Shown here: positions 37,412 through 45,653 of the stretch, in pieces | Numbering within the stretch: the first letter of the stretch is position 1 | How the letters are laid out: the number at the start of each line of letters is the position of its first letter | Assembly: GCA_030418115.1 (NCBI GenBank) | Contig: JAUHQD010000009.1 | Span: forward strand, 1-64,000 | Reading direction: 5' to 3' | Length of the DNA stretch: 64,000 nucleotides | DNA from: Alteromonadaceae bacterium BrNp21-10 | Lineage (GTDB): Bacteria; Pseudomonadota; Gammaproteobacteria; Enterobacterales; Alteromonadaceae | Program-made: the position numbers and the translations under genes | Notes under the pieces: generated by a model | Told to the model about the DNA's origin: nothing | The model's input: the letters and a program-made list of their open reading frames with translations, nothing else | Databases searched by the model: none

Positions 37412-38613
37412 TGGCTAGTTTTAAATATCGTGCATATGACCAAGCTGGCGCGCGAAGTGAAGGTAATATTGAAGCCACATCACAAGGGCAGGCAGTACAA
37501 TTTTTAAAACAGCAAGGATTGCTGGTCTCTTTTATTACAGAGCAAAAAAAGTCAGCTCAAATTTTCTTATTTAAACGCAATAAAGTTAGTTTAGAGGATA
37601 TAGAGTTTTTAACTGCAGAATTGAGTCTTTTATTGGCTTCGGGAGTTCGAATTAATAAAGGCCTTGATATTATTTATAAAACAAAAGCTAATCCAGCACT
37701 TGGATTGCTCATCGCAGATGTTAGCAGATCCCTTAATAAGGGAAGTAGTTTGTCAGAAGCCTTGGCCGAGCATCCAAATGTATTTGAGCCTTTGTACTGT
37801 AACCTAGTACAACTTGGCGAAGCTTCAGGCAATCTATCGGAGGTGTTTGCTGAGTTGGCGAAAGAATTAAAATTTAGACGAGATTTACAACGTAAAATAA
37901 TCGGCTCTCTTACTTATCCTTTGGTTATTTTGTTTGTCTGCATATTAAGTGTATTTTTCATTTTCAATTTTATTATCCCTAAAATGTCATCACTATTTTC
38001 TGATTTAGAGTTAGTACCCTGGTATACGAGAGCATTGATAGAGACAAGTCAATGGATGAGTCAGTATCAATGGTTACTTGTTCTGGGATTATTAGGATTA
38101 ATAGTGTGCGGTATAGCTGCATTTAGGCGTCCCGATGTAAAGCGCTGGTGGTCGGATGCTGCTTTGCGATTGCCAATACTACGAAAAATAATTGCTTTAG
38201 CCGAACGTATCCGATTTTGTGGCAGCATGGCTATGATGCTTAAATCAGGAGTACCGGTAGAAAAAGCGCTCAAGTTGGCGAATGGTAATATTAAAAATCT
38301 GCATTTGCAGCGAGAAATTGACATTGCCCGTAAAAAAATCAAACAAGGTAGTGGCTTGACTGCAGCATTAAGTCAAAGTGTATTATTCCCAGATTTTTTT
38401 GTGTCATTGCTGGATATTGGTGAGCAGTCAGGCAATCTTGAAAGTGTATTTCATGAAATTACACTACGATCCCGTCAAGAATTTGAGAGTTGGACAGAAC
38501 GAATGACAACCCTGATTGAACCCTTACTTATTTTATTTATGGGGGCATTTGTAGGCGGGGTTGTAGTCATCATGTTATTAAGTATGGTGTCGATTAACGA
38601 TGTTGGTTTTTAA
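37411..38613 (+). CDS. gspF: Type II secretion-like inner-membrane platform protein GspF
   Basis: The polytopic platform of the T2SS inner-membrane complex. The 400-residue protein has two T2SSF domains (about 66-190 and 270-390), each with a LLASGV- or MLKSGV-type motif, and three transmembrane segments (about 168-190, 218-236 and 370-395). The N-terminal ASFKYRAYDQAGARSEGNIEA segment is family typical. It overlaps gspE by one base and the next pseudopilin gene by 14 bases. Confidence 0.94.
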   Translation: MASFKYRAYDQAGARSEGNIEATSQGQAVQFLKQQGLLVSFITEQKKSAQIFLFKRNKVSLEDIEFLTAELSLLLASGVRINKGLDIIYKTKANPALGLLIADVSRSLNKGSSLSEALAEHPNVFEPLYCNLVQLGEASGNLSEVFAELAKELKFRRDLQRKIIGSLTYPLVILFVCILSVFFIFNFIIPKMSSLFSDLELVPWYTRALIETSQWMSQYQWLLVLGLLGLIVCGIAAFRRPDVKRWWSDAALRLPILRKIIALAERIRFCGSMAMMLKSGVPVEKALKLANGNIKNLHLQREIDIARKKIKQGSGLTAALSQSVLFPDFFVSLLDIGEQSGNLESVFHEITLRSRQEFESWTERMTTLIEPLLILFMGAFVGGVVVIMLLSMVSINDVGF

Positions 38614-39031
38614 CCCCTCTTTAAAAAATCCATTTAATTTTCTTAATAGTGGTTTTACCCTGATAGAACTGTTGGTTGTGATGGCTATTTTGTCTATTGT
38701 AATGGGATTGGTTGGGCCATTGGCTCTTAATAGTGTAGATAAAGCGCAAGCACGCACGGAAGTAATGACGTTAACACGTTGGCTAGATAATTTGTCGTAT
38801 CGGGCTTTTTTAAGTCAGCAAGAAATACATATCGAACTAAATGGCAAACAAGCTATAGCATCCTCAGGGTTAGTTGATTATGTTAAATCAGTCGATTTCG
38901 ATTATTTGTATTTTCAGCCGCAGAGTTTATTACTCAATCACAATGGATTTAGTCAAAAAAGGCAAATTCAATACCACTTTAACGAGCAAACCATGGTAAT
39001 CCAGCTCAATTGGAGTCCTCGTGTTGAGTGA
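38600..39031 (+). CDS. gspH: Minor pseudopilin, GspH-like
   Basis: A 143-residue prepilin-like protein with leader MLVFNPSLKNPFNFLNSG and the processed segment FTLIELLVVMAILSIVMGLVGPLAL. The C-terminal part is a short beta-rich domain that resembles GspH in size; sequence outside the leader is divergent. It lies in the H-I-J-K position expected after gspF. The ATG overlaps gspF by 14 bases. Confidence 0.7.
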   Translation: MLVFNPSLKNPFNFLNSGFTLIELLVVMAILSIVMGLVGPLALNSVDKAQARTEVMTLTRWLDNLSYRAFLSQQEIHIELNGKQAIASSGLVDYVKSVDFDYLYFQPQSLLLNHNGFSQKRQIQYHFNEQTMVIQLNWSPRVE

Positions 39032-39455
39032 TAATCAACGGGGTTTCACCTTAATTGAAGTACTGATTGCCGGTGTTATTCTCTTTATGGTTATCGCAAC
39101 TACGACATTAGTCTATCGTTCAGCATTACTCAGCAGTCGTAAAGCCGAGCAGGTCATGGCTATGAGTGGTTTTTTGCCAATAATAATTAAAAATGTAAAT
39201 GAAGAATTGCAACAACAAGACCGTGGTAGTTCAACTCGTTTTCATGGTGAAGGAAAGGTCCTTCAAGTTAGTTATCAATGGAGTGCAACGTTATTACAGG
39301 CAAAGTCTGCAATGTCGGTCATTGATTCGTTTAGTGGTGAGTTTATTAAACAACCTCCCCGTTACCGACTGTGGCAAGTTGAACTGGAATTGAAATCCGG
39401 AAGTGGTCAACGCCAATACCAATATGAATACCTGACTTATCCGGCACCTCCTTGA
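39021..39455 (+). CDS. gspI: Minor pseudopilin, GspI-like
   Basis: A 144-residue protein with a very short leader (MLSDNQRG) and the pilin segment FTLIEVLIAGVILFMVIATTTLVYRSAL. It starts with GTG 39021 (or TTG 39024) inside the end of the previous gene. In T2SS GspI nucleates the tip complex with GspJ and GspK. Assignment is from order and size; the globular part is too divergent to identify by eye. Confidence 0.65.
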   Translation: MLSDNQRGFTLIEVLIAGVILFMVIATTTLVYRSALLSSRKAEQVMAMSGFLPIIIKNVNEELQQQDRGSSTRFHGEGKVLQVSYQWSATLLQAKSAMSVIDSFSGEFIKQPPRYRLWQVELELKSGSGQRQYQYEYLTYPAPP

Positions 39456-40132
39456 AAAGACAAAGTGGCTTTACATTAATTGAATTACTGATCTCTAGTA
39501 GCATATTGGCAATGCTCCTTTTGGTCGGGACTTATGGCTATAGTTTATTTGCTGATAAGTGGGATAAACAACTCGGCCATGTTAATCAAGTGGTGCAGCA
39601 AGTAAGAGTAGTGACTTTACTTGATCATTTACTTGATGGGATTGTGCCATTAGCGCTCTTTCCTGAGAATACTAAGGGCTTTTATTTTAAGGGTGAAAAA
39701 AACACATTAACTGCGATTAGCCAAAATGGCATGTTTAGTATTAACGATCCTGTAGTTTTTCGATTGCGTCTTGAAAGTCAAAAAGATGGGACATTATCAC
39801 TTTGGTATGAAGAGGCTAGCTTAGATAATTTATTAATTACTAACGCTCAGCAAAATATACCGTTTAAGACATCAATTCAGTTATTGAAAGGTTTGCATAG
39901 TTTTGAATTTAGTTATTATGGCTGGCAAAGTTTTGATATTAAGTCACAAGCAGCTTTTGAGTTTGATGCTAGTAAAACTCGGCGATGGTATGCGCAATAT
40001 CAGGGCATGCAAGCCCAATTACACCCCGAAAAACTTAGACTACTCCTGAAATTGCCACAAGGCCAAATTGAACTTATCAGCCATTTTACGCAAAACAGTG
40101 AAACTCTAATGAGTAATATGGAAGGAGGCTAA
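39452..40132 (+). CDS. gspJ: Minor pseudopilin, GspJ-like
   Basis: A 226-residue prepilin with leader MKRQSG and FTLIELLISSSILAMLLLVGTYGY, then a larger beta-rich domain with several aromatic residues (SLWYEEASLDNLL, FEFSYYGW), as seen in GspJ/PulJ. It starts at TTG 39452, overlapping the previous stop. Its C-terminal half ends near an AAGGAGG that serves gspK. Confidence 0.68.
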   Translation: MKRQSGFTLIELLISSSILAMLLLVGTYGYSLFADKWDKQLGHVNQVVQQVRVVTLLDHLLDGIVPLALFPENTKGFYFKGEKNTLTAISQNGMFSINDPVVFRLRLESQKDGTLSLWYEEASLDNLLITNAQQNIPFKTSIQLLKGLHSFEFSYYGWQSFDIKSQAAFEFDASKTRRWYAQYQGMQAQLHPEKLRLLLKLPQGQIELISHFTQNSETLMSNMEGG

Positions 40133-40135
40133 GAC

Positions 40136-41011
40136 GTGTATCGAAGTCAGGGAATAGCGTTGCTTCAAGTATTATTAATTACGGCAATTATCACTATATT
40201 AGCTTTATATTTTTCGGCTACGGCGCGGGAACAGGTTAAAATGGCGCAGTTGGCAACAGAGCGAGCTGAAGCTATTATTGCGATTGAAACGGCTCAAAAC
40301 CGTATTTTTATGGCCTTATTGTCAGAGCTAAGAAAGACCAATAACGAAGTAAGTAATCATATCTTGGCTAATTGGAATTTTTATAATCAACCTTTTTTAA
40401 CTAAAAACAATGTCAGTGTGCAAATTCAGGATCAGTCTGGTCTAATTGGTATTATTTTTCCCGACCCTAGTTTGATTGCCAATATTTTTCAGGAAAATGG
40501 TGTTGATAGTAAGTTAGCCCCAGTGCTAACGGACAGTTTGTTAGACTGGCAGGATGCTGATAAACTTACGCGGCTTAATGGTGCGGAGCTTGGGAGTTAT
40601 ACTCAAGGGCCAAGAAACGGTAGTATCACCTTAGTTAACGAGACTAAAATGGTGCGGGGAATGACCGCAGAGTTGTGGCAACAGTTTGGCGACATATTTA
40701 CCTTATATCAACGTGGTCCGTTTAACCCTATGACTGCTCCAATGTCGGTTTTGGCCGGAATTATTGGTCAAAATCGTGCTGCGGAATATGTCAGTAGGCG
40801 TAATGAAATAGCGATCTCTCCACAGCAATTTTCTGCTTTGACCGGAATACAAGAAAATATGGAACAAATTTTGTATCCTGGTGATGTATTGGAAATTAAG
40901 TTGAGCGCGCGCAGAGGCGAGGCTTTAATAACAAAAACTATGATGGTTGAATTGAAACCTTATGCAAACGCTAATGAGTTGCCTGTGGATTATTTAGAAG
41001 TGCGGTGGTAG
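40136..41011 (+). CDS. gspK: Minor pseudopilin GspK-like, tip of the pseudopilus
   Basis: GspK caps the pseudopilus and is the largest pseudopilin. The 291-aa protein begins MYRSQGIALLQVLLITAIITILALYF: a pilin helix without Glu5, as is characteristic of GspK (Gln occupies the position). It has the helical domain typical of the family (SLLDWQDADKLTRLNGAE, a DWQD-type motif, and FNPMTAPMSVL). Start GTG 40136 follows a strong AAGGAGG at 40123-40129. It overlaps the next gene by about 7 bases. Confidence 0.82.
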   Translation: MYRSQGIALLQVLLITAIITILALYFSATAREQVKMAQLATERAEAIIAIETAQNRIFMALLSELRKTNNEVSNHILANWNFYNQPFLTKNNVSVQIQDQSGLIGIIFPDPSLIANIFQENGVDSKLAPVLTDSLLDWQDADKLTRLNGAELGSYTQGPRNGSITLVNETKMVRGMTAELWQQFGDIFTLYQRGPFNPMTAPMSVLAGIIGQNRAAEYVSRRNEIAISPQQFSALTGIQENMEQILYPGDVLEIKLSARRGEALITKTMMVELKPYANANELPVDYLEVRW

Positions 41012-42132
41012 TTGGAATGCAATTGAAAAACATAGGTTATGCTTTATTAAGCAAGCTGCCGCTGGGATATTTTGATGGAAATCTTCATAAATTATCGACT
41101 AATAGCAAGGGGAAAGTCGAACTATTACTTGCTAACGATAATTTTAAACCATGGATATTAATTGTAAGTCGTGAGCATTATCATGAAGCCCTAGATAAGC
41201 TGCCTATAGTTAATCAAAAAGAAGCTAAACGTTTGTTAGCGCTTAATTATCCTGAGACAGAAAATTTCTTTAGTCTCAATGGGGTAACTGAAAATCAGAC
41301 TTTTTTTAATCATTGGACGTTTGCATCGAGCATCCCCAACTCTTTTATTTACTTGCCTGAAGGGTTATTGTTAGCCAGAACGTTAGGTAATGATAATGCA
41401 ATTTGTATTGAAGAAAAAAGTGGACCGGCCCGCCTTTATGTTGCTGCGACTATGCAGGGAATTCTTTCTACTAAGCCTACCAAAATATTAAATAGTCTCG
41501 CTCGCTTTTGCCAGTCCTGTGGTTTAAAAGAACAAGGTGTAAATAAAAATATTGGTGCTGCGGAATTAGCAGATACCTTGAGTAAAGGTCTGTTGTCCTT
41601 AACGATTAAAGATTGGTTAATTTTTTGGAGGAGACCAACACGAAGGCTTGGCTTTGCTGACATAAAACATTCCGTAATAGCCGGTATTGGGTGTGTTATA
41701 GGTTATATTATTTTCAGTAGCGCTTATCTTTATTGGCAAGATAACCAGATGCAGCAACAACTTCAAAATGGAAAGGTAGATGTTTCGGAAGCGCTGGAGG
41801 TTCAAGAACGATTGAACCGGCTAGAAGAGCAATTGCAAATATTATCCCCAGTAATTGCTGAATTTAAGTCTAATACTGCGATCTGGCGGATATTATTACC
41901 CCTTTATTCTCAAGCTGAATTCAGTAATATTCGTTTTGAAAATAATCGTTTTATTTTACGGGGTACAACAACTAAAGCCACTGATTTACTGGCTAAAATA
42001 ACCCTAAGTATAGGGGTGGCTGATGCAAAATTTGATTTGCCAGTTTCGTTTAGTCGTAATCGAGAAAGCTTTACCATAAGTTTCCGTTTGCAGCAACCGC
42101 CGCCGGAGGTTACTCATGTCGGAAATTCGTAA
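41005..42132 (+). CDS. GspL-like inner-membrane assembly protein (divergent)
   Basis: A 375-residue protein: a cytoplasmic N-terminal part (about 1-220), one transmembrane helix (about 224-246, VIAGIGCVIGYIIFSSAYLYW), a coiled-coil stretch (about 250-285) and a C-terminal ferredoxin-like periplasmic domain. This is the topology of GspL/PilMN fusions that couple GspE to the pseudopilus, but sequence signatures are weak. An alternative start is ATG 41017. Position between the K-like and M-like genes supports the call. Confidence 0.6.
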   Translation: MVVGMQLKNIGYALLSKLPLGYFDGNLHKLSTNSKGKVELLLANDNFKPWILIVSREHYHEALDKLPIVNQKEAKRLLALNYPETENFFSLNGVTENQTFFNHWTFASSIPNSFIYLPEGLLLARTLGNDNAICIEEKSGPARLYVAATMQGILSTKPTKILNSLARFCQSCGLKEQGVNKNIGAAELADTLSKGLLSLTIKDWLIFWRRPTRRLGFADIKHSVIAGIGCVIGYIIFSSAYLYWQDNQMQQQLQNGKVDVSEALEVQERLNRLEEQLQILSPVIAEFKSNTAIWRILLPLYSQAEFSNIRFENNRFILRGTTTKATDLLAKITLSIGVADAKFDLPVSFSRNRESFTISFRLQQPPPEVTHVGNS

Positions 42133-42697
42133 TCACCCTTTTCTTATTACTTTTTTATTATTGTTAATATGTATTAAGTACGTATTACACCCTGTCGTTG
42201 AATGGCAAAATGATAAGTTATGGAGCATAGCTCAAAACAATAAACGTCAAATCCGCGCCGCTGAAGCTATTGCGAATGTTGAAGCTAATCAGGTACAAAT
42301 ACAAACCTATAAGCAGCAAAAAAAAATATTGCAATCAATGTTCTATAAACCAATGAATGAAGCTGAATTTAAGTTGGAACAACAGCAGTGGCTAGAAGAG
42401 TTGGTCGATCAATACGGGTTCAAAATTAATAATGTCGGTTGGACTTATTCCGTCAAAATGCTGAGTAAGCCTGTAATAACACACAGGTTATCGTTGAACT
42501 TTGAAGGGCAAACCTATGAATTACCAGCCTTTCATTTGGCATTAGCGGCTAATCCGGAGTGGATAGGTGTTGAAACGTTTTCTGTTGATACTATTGGTCA
42601 ACGAGAAGAGTCTTTAGGTAAATTTCGTGCAACTATGGATGTGGTCTTCTATCAAATGGAGTCTGAGGCCGGAGGGCAAGAGCTCTATGAGGAATAA
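42116..42697 (+). CDS. GspM/PilO-like inner-membrane assembly protein (divergent)
   Basis: A 193-residue bitopic protein with a short cytoplasmic N terminus, one transmembrane helix (about 8-24, FLITFLLLLICIKYVLHPVV), a coiled-coil region (about 40-85) and a C-terminal alpha/beta periplasmic domain. This is the GspM/PilO layout. It overlaps the GspL-like gene by 17 bases, as partners L and M usually do. Call is by topology and position only. Confidence 0.55.
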   Translation: MSEIRNHPFLITFLLLLICIKYVLHPVVEWQNDKLWSIAQNNKRQIRAAEAIANVEANQVQIQTYKQQKKILQSMFYKPMNEAEFKLEQQQWLEELVDQYGFKINNVGWTYSVKMLSKPVITHRLSLNFEGQTYELPAFHLALAANPEWIGVETFSVDTIGQREESLGKFRATMDVVFYQMESEAGGQELYEE

Positions 42698-43250
42698 TAA
42701 AACGTTACTAGTGGTTGTTGTAATGATAATTTTTGCGTTATGGGATATGACAACACGACTTATATGGGAAAAAACCAGCAATAGAGAAGCAGAAATACAC
42801 ACTTATTCAGTTGCAGGCTTGCCTGTGCGGTTAAATCCAGAGCAACAAAAAGCTCTACTCAAGCAATATCAAAATTATAATCTGAATTCTGTTGTGGATA
42901 AGGATTATGTTGACTTAGGAATGAGTGCTGAACAACAACAATTGCAGCATGGCCATTTAGAGCAGTTATATTCAGGTGACTTACGCATTCGTTTGAGTGC
43001 CGTTATACGTGAAAAACAATCTGAGCAATTAACCTTTGCGTTATTAACAGTTGAAAATATTAAAGATAAAACACATTTTCTGGAAAAAGCTCAAATAGGA
43101 CAACATTTTTATGGTTATGTAGTTAAAGAGCTAGCACTAGATCATATAATTCTTGTGAGCGTTGAAGATAAAAAACGGTTTGTAACTTTGTCGGTCTATC
43201 ACATTAATTCGTATAAACAAGCTCTAAAGTCGGTTAATAAGGAATTATAA
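42687..43250 (+). CDS. GspC/PilP-like periplasmic clamp protein (tentative)
   Basis: A 187-residue bitopic protein starting MRNNKTLLVVVVMIIFALWDM with one transmembrane helix and a periplasmic region ending in a small beta-rich domain (LTVENIKDKTHFLEKAQIGQHFYGYVVKELALDHIILVSVEDKKRFVTL). That domain looks like the HR/PilP domain of GspC, which links the inner-membrane complex to the secretin; no PDZ domain follows. I chose ATG 42687 because GGAGGG lies about 10 bases upstream; an in-frame ATG at 42627 is less likely. It abuts the secretin gene, matching C-D pairing. Confidence 0.6.
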   Translation: MRNNKTLLVVVVMIIFALWDMTTRLIWEKTSNREAEIHTYSVAGLPVRLNPEQQKALLKQYQNYNLNSVVDKDYVDLGMSAEQQQLQHGHLEQLYSGDLRIRLSAVIREKQSEQLTFALLTVENIKDKTHFLEKAQIGQHFYGYVVKELALDHIILVSVEDKKRFVTLSVYHINSYKQALKSVNKEL

Positions 43251-45298
43251 TGAATAAAAATCATATCCTCATAGTGCTAGCGTTGATGGGGACTATCGTT
43301 TCATGTGCCAGTAATTCATCAAAACAATATGAAATTCAAGATTCCTATCTGCAACAAAGTCAACAGCAGCCGAATACGTTGGTAAAAGAAAGTGAAGATA
43401 TAACGGATATAAAAGAAAAGTTGGATGGATTTTCGAGTTTGCCGGTTATGTCAATGCGCGAAACGAAGTCTAGTAATAGTCAAGATTTAGTCGGTCGTTT
43501 CAGTGATACTGAACAAGTTGAAATGGCATCAGAGGAGCTACCATTAGCGGATTTTTTACATTATGTATTAGGCGAAATACTAAAGGTTAATTATATATTG
43601 GGGGATAGCGCGAAGAAGGCTAATCAAACTGTGACATTAAATATTCAACAGAATATTAGTAAACAAAAACTGTTTTCCCTTACGCAGGAGTTATTAGCTG
43701 ATAAAGGGCTTCACATCAGGCATAGCGAAGATATTTTTTATATCAATAGTGAAGAATCTGCCGAAGGTAAATCTACAGTTGCATTTGGCTATGGCATAAA
43801 TGCTAGTTCCGTGCCGAATACATCCGTAGACATTTTACAAATAGTCCCCTTCAAATATGGCCTTCGGAGTAATCTGTCCTTAATTTTACCTAGTATCGCT
43901 AAAGTTAAAGTTACGCCCGATAATGAACAAAACAGTGCGATGCTACGTGGTAAGCGTAGTGATATCTTAAAAGCATTAGAATTTATTCAGCTAATCGACA
44001 CTCCCGGCTTTCGTCACCAAAGTGTAGCTGCGTATAAATCCACCTTTGTACCTGTTAAAGAATTAATCACTAAATTGGAACTGTTATTGAAGAATGATGG
44101 TTATTCTGGCGGGGTATCTACCGTTCCACTCGATGCTCAATCTACCTTAATATTGTTTTCTGCCGACAGTGATTTAATGAGTCGTGCAAAATTTTGGTTA
44201 AAGCAATTAGATGTACCTGCAGATAATGATGAGAAGCATTATTTTGTATTTCAACCTTTGTATGCTAGAGCAACCGACCTTACCGAAAGTTTAGCCCCTT
44301 TACTTGGCGGTGGACAAAGTAGTTTGCAAAATACCAGTAAAGCAAGTGGGAGTGGTGAAAGTCAGCAAAGTTCTAGCACAAGTAAGCGTTCAGGAATTAA
44401 ATCCGCCAGTAATGAAGATGTTTCTATTGTTGTTGATGCACGTTCGAATAGCTTAATTGTTCATTCCAGTGGTAAAGATTATCGTGCCATTTTGCCATTA
44501 ATTGAGCGCTTAGATGTGTTACCAAAGCAAGTTATGTTGGAAGTGTTGATTGCTGAGGTGACGCTTAAGGATGAATTTGCGCAGGGTGTTGAGTTCTTTC
44601 TCGATCATAATAATTACACGTTAGGAAATCTTGGTTCCTTTGGCGTCGATGGCATAGGGGGGTTAAGTTATATTTTAACAGGCAGCAATAAATGGAATGT
44701 TAATGCTAGTTTGAGTCAAACCAATAGCTTAATTAATATTGTATCGAGGCCTACGTTGGTGGTTAGGGATGGTGTTACTGCAGATATGCAAGTGGGTACC
44801 GATATTCCAATCGTAAGTAGTACTTCATCGCCAGACGTTGGCACAACCAGCTCAGTCCAATATCGTAAAACAGGTTTAAATTTAAGTGTTACCCCAACCG
44901 TTAATAGCCGTGGCGTGGTTATTATGGAAATAAACCAGCAAATTAGTAATGTTGTGATTGACAGCAAGGCAATTACAGCGGAGGGCGCCCCTTCTATATT
45001 TACTCGTAGTATGAAAACAGAGGTTGTGGCTAACTCTGGTCAAACTGTAATTCTAGGAGGGTTAATTAGCGAGAATAATACTAAATCGGACAGTGAAGTT
45101 CCTGGCTTAAGTCAAATCCCAATACTAGGTCATTTATTTGCCAGTAAAAGCGACGTAAAGGACAAAACAGAGCTTGTTATAATGGTAACTCCTCGTATTA
45201 TAGAGTCGGCTCAGCAGTGGTCTGATGTAAAGGCCGCTATGGCCGAACAGTTAGAGCAAATAAAATTAACAAATCAAGAGGCAGATATTTCTTATTAA
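43250..45298 (+). CDS. gspD: Type II secretion-like secretin GspD (lipoprotein)
   Basis: The outer-membrane channel of the secretion system. The 682-aa protein has a lipoprotein signal with Cys19 (TIVSC), an N0 domain (about 95-170), N1-N3 domains (from about 185, ILQIVPFKYGLRSNLSLILP), a Ser/Gln/Gly-rich insert near 355-385, and the C-terminal secretin domain (LPKQVMLEVLIAEVTLKDEF, then VPGLSQIPILGHLF and KTELVIMVTPRII). A self-acylated secretin would not need a separate pilotin; none is seen. It is the last gene of the secretion operon. Confidence 0.93.
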   Translation: MNKNHILIVLALMGTIVSCASNSSKQYEIQDSYLQQSQQQPNTLVKESEDITDIKEKLDGFSSLPVMSMRETKSSNSQDLVGRFSDTEQVEMASEELPLADFLHYVLGEILKVNYILGDSAKKANQTVTLNIQQNISKQKLFSLTQELLADKGLHIRHSEDIFYINSEESAEGKSTVAFGYGINASSVPNTSVDILQIVPFKYGLRSNLSLILPSIAKVKVTPDNEQNSAMLRGKRSDILKALEFIQLIDTPGFRHQSVAAYKSTFVPVKELITKLELLLKNDGYSGGVSTVPLDAQSTLILFSADSDLMSRAKFWLKQLDVPADNDEKHYFVFQPLYARATDLTESLAPLLGGGQSSLQNTSKASGSGESQQSSSTSKRSGIKSASNEDVSIVVDARSNSLIVHSSGKDYRAILPLIERLDVLPKQVMLEVLIAEVTLKDEFAQGVEFFLDHNNYTLGNLGSFGVDGIGGLSYILTGSNKWNVNASLSQTNSLINIVSRPTLVVRDGVTADMQVGTDIPIVSSTSSPDVGTTSSVQYRKTGLNLSVTPTVNSRGVVIMEINQQISNVVIDSKAITAEGAPSIFTRSMKTEVVANSGQTVILGGLISENNTKSDSEVPGLSQIPILGHLFASKSDVKDKTELVIMVTPRIIESAQQWSDVKAAMAEQLEQIKLTNQEADISY

Positions 45299-45653
45299 TT
45301 TACTTTATATAGTGTGTGGGTATTTATACCTATGTATTTATGCATAACTATAAATAACAGTAATAAGATGTGATATTGTGTTTTAGTCAATAATTTGTGT
45401 CTTTGGGGGGATATTGAGCGCAATATCTGCTGGGTTATGAAGATTATTGCAAGCATTTGTTTATTTAGGGATATTTGAGTGTTGACAAGCAAGATTGCCC
45501 TTGGCTACACTAGCTACTGTTCGAACTACATGAGTGACGGCTTGTGTTGAATTGTTAGAACTAAAAACAAAACAGGAATCGTGGACATTAACGTTCACAT
45601 TTAAACTATAATGTTCATAATTTCATGTTTCATGAAACTTGGAGAATGGAAAA
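45299..45653. other. Intergenic region with promoter of the S-layer-like gene
   Basis: About 355 bases, AT-rich, no gene seen. It separates the secretion operon from the highly expressed-looking downstream gene and contains a good sigma-70 promoter (45482-45511), leaving a transcript leader of about 135 bases that contains small inverted repeats (TTTCATGTTTCATGAAA-like). No strong terminator for the upstream operon is evident. Confidence 0.5.
45482..45511 (+). promoter_or_regulatory. Sigma-70 promoter of the S-layer-like gene
   Basis: A consensus -35 TTGACA at 45482-45487 and TACACT at 45506-45511 with an 18-base spacer. It is the only near-consensus promoter I see upstream of the gene, and fits strong independent expression. 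Confidence 0.55.

Noticed and set aside
35342-45298. Interpretation as a type IV or MSHA pilus cluster
   Set aside because: GspG-type C-terminal signature, four minor pseudopilins in H-I-J-K order and a GspK lacking Glu5 point to T2SS; no PilT-like retraction ATPase or adhesin pilin is present.
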